From assembly GCF_040838345.1 (NCBI RefSeq), contig NZ_JBAKFF010000001.1, positions 1,178,001 to 1,242,000 on the forward strand: 64,000 nt of DNA, written 5' to 3'. The notes beneath the pieces are model-generated. The model was not told where the DNA came from. It worked only from the letters and a program-made list of their open reading frames with translations, and searched no databases. Positions 63,474 through 64,000 of the stretch are shown here, in pieces (the first letter of the stretch is position 1; the number at the start of each line of letters is the position of its first letter). The position numbers and the translations under genes were made by a program. This DNA is from Spiribacter sp. 1M189 (GTDB lineage Bacteria; Pseudomonadota; Gammaproteobacteria; Nitrococcales; Nitrococcaceae).

Positions 63474-64000
63474 TGGAACTTGCTGGACTGGGCGCCTACG
63501 CCCTCTTCTTCCTCAATCTGGTGGGCATCTACGCCATCATGGCGCTGGGGCTGAACATGCAATGGGGCATGACCGGGCAGTTCAATATCGGCATCGCGGG
63601 GTTCTTTGCCGTCGGCGCCTATACCACGGCCATTCTCACCACTGGCCCTTCGGACAACTGGCTGGGCGGGTTCAACCTGCCCTTCCTGGTCGGGCTCGTC
63701 GGCTCGGTGCTGGTCTGCCTGCCAATCGCCTGGGCGGTCGGGCGCATCACCGCGCGACTGCGTACCGATTACCTCGCCATCGCCACCATCGGTATCGCCG
63801 AGATCATCCGGCTGTTCTTCCTCAACGAGGGGTGGCTCAGCAACGGCACCCGCGGCATCCCGGGCATCCAGAAGCCGTTCGGCGTTGGCAATGGCGGTTA
63901 CCTGATCGTGGTCGCGGCCTTCGTGGGACTGACCTGGCTGGCGGTGGAAATCGCCCGGCGCTCGCCCTGGGGCCGGGTCCTGCGGGCCATCCGCGACAAC
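63473..64000 (+). CDS. livM: Branched-chain amino-acid-type ABC transporter permease (LivM family), 3' end outside window
   Basis: The first 176 residues of a LivM-type permease, with the frame open to the window edge. NMQWGMTGQFNIGIAGFFAVGAYTTAIL, TDYLAIATIGIAEIIRLFFLNE and GRVLRAIRDN are typical. The start is ATG in a TAATG overlap with livH. The substrate-binding protein is not in the window and may follow. Confidence 0.9.
   Translation, partial: MELAGLGAYALFFLNLVGIYAIMALGLNMQWGMTGQFNIGIAGFFAVGAYTTAILTTGPSDNWLGGFNLPFLVGLVGSVLVCLPIAWAVGRITARLRTDYLAIATIGIAEIIRLFFLNEGWLSNGTRGIPGIQKPFGVGNGGYLIVVAAFVGLTWLAVEIARRSPWGRVLRAIRDN

Overview
The window is a 64-kb piece of a GC-rich gammaproteobacterial chromosome. 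It is packed with housekeeping genes in orders typical of the group: purM-purN beside DUF2066-hda, glyA-nrdR-ribDE-ribB-ribH-nusB-thiL, metG-rnfB-nth, and tamA-tamB. The rather acid-rich proteins, the high GC, the near absence of non-coding DNA and the Fnr/Anr-type regulator suggest a compact-genome halophilic member of the Ectothiorhodospiraceae, something like Spiribacter. That placement is inference. There are no rRNA genes, recognisable tRNA genes, insertion sequences, prophage genes or CRISPR arrays, and no gap between genes exceeds about 175 bases.

Layout. 1-5 kb: 3' end of proS, a tRNA methyltransferase, an SDR protein, two tandem monohaem cytochromes c, acylphosphatase, WrbA, DUF2069 and Hda. 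5-13.8 kb: DUF2066, purM-purN-DUF3108, dcd, the Mrp/ApbC Fe-S carrier, a shikimate-kinase-like protein, and the coupled metG / soluble RnfB / nth operon. 13.7-17.6 kb: a four-gene Mn/Zn/Fe ABC importer in which one permease carries a DtxR-like winged helix. 17.7-27.7 kb: argG, pyrC-rnt, grxD, rhlB, and a dksA-like/tamA/tamB set. 27.7-35.8 kb: a more accessory metabolic stretch (GNAT-nitrilase fusion, two aminotransferases, a 2-hydroxyacid dehydrogenase, a succinate-semialdehyde-type dehydrogenase, an MFS carrier). 35.9-44 kb: sufT, fnr/anr, and the riboflavin/thiamine/serine cluster. 44-52.7 kb: ettA-purU, an M48 lipoprotein protease, metH, an IalB-family protein and an HPF-like protein. 52.7-60.5 kb: a sulfotransferase-glycosyltransferase fusion coupled to a deacetylase-like gene, Mn-type SOD, a SHOCT lipoprotein, DUF2058, oligopeptidase B and an EamA carrier. 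60.6-64 kb: an FKBP isomerase and a branched-chain amino-acid-type ABC transporter cut by the window end.

Several genes share a theme. glyA, purN, purU and metH all act in one-carbon metabolism. The metal importer and the Mn-type superoxide dismutase fit together. The Fnr/Anr protein may act on a dyad found at the cytochrome promoter, although that site overlaps the -35 element and could be chance. Genes are tightly coupled: ATGA, GTGA, TGATG or TAATG junctions are common, and nine of thirteen convergent gene pairs overlap at their 3' ends.

The items I would look at first are the permease-DtxR fusion with its operator-like dyad on a good promoter, the orphan soluble RnfB with an 80-residue arginine-rich tail next to endonuclease III, and the sulfotransferase-glycosyltransferase-deacetylase module. 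All calls come from reading the sequence; no database search was run.
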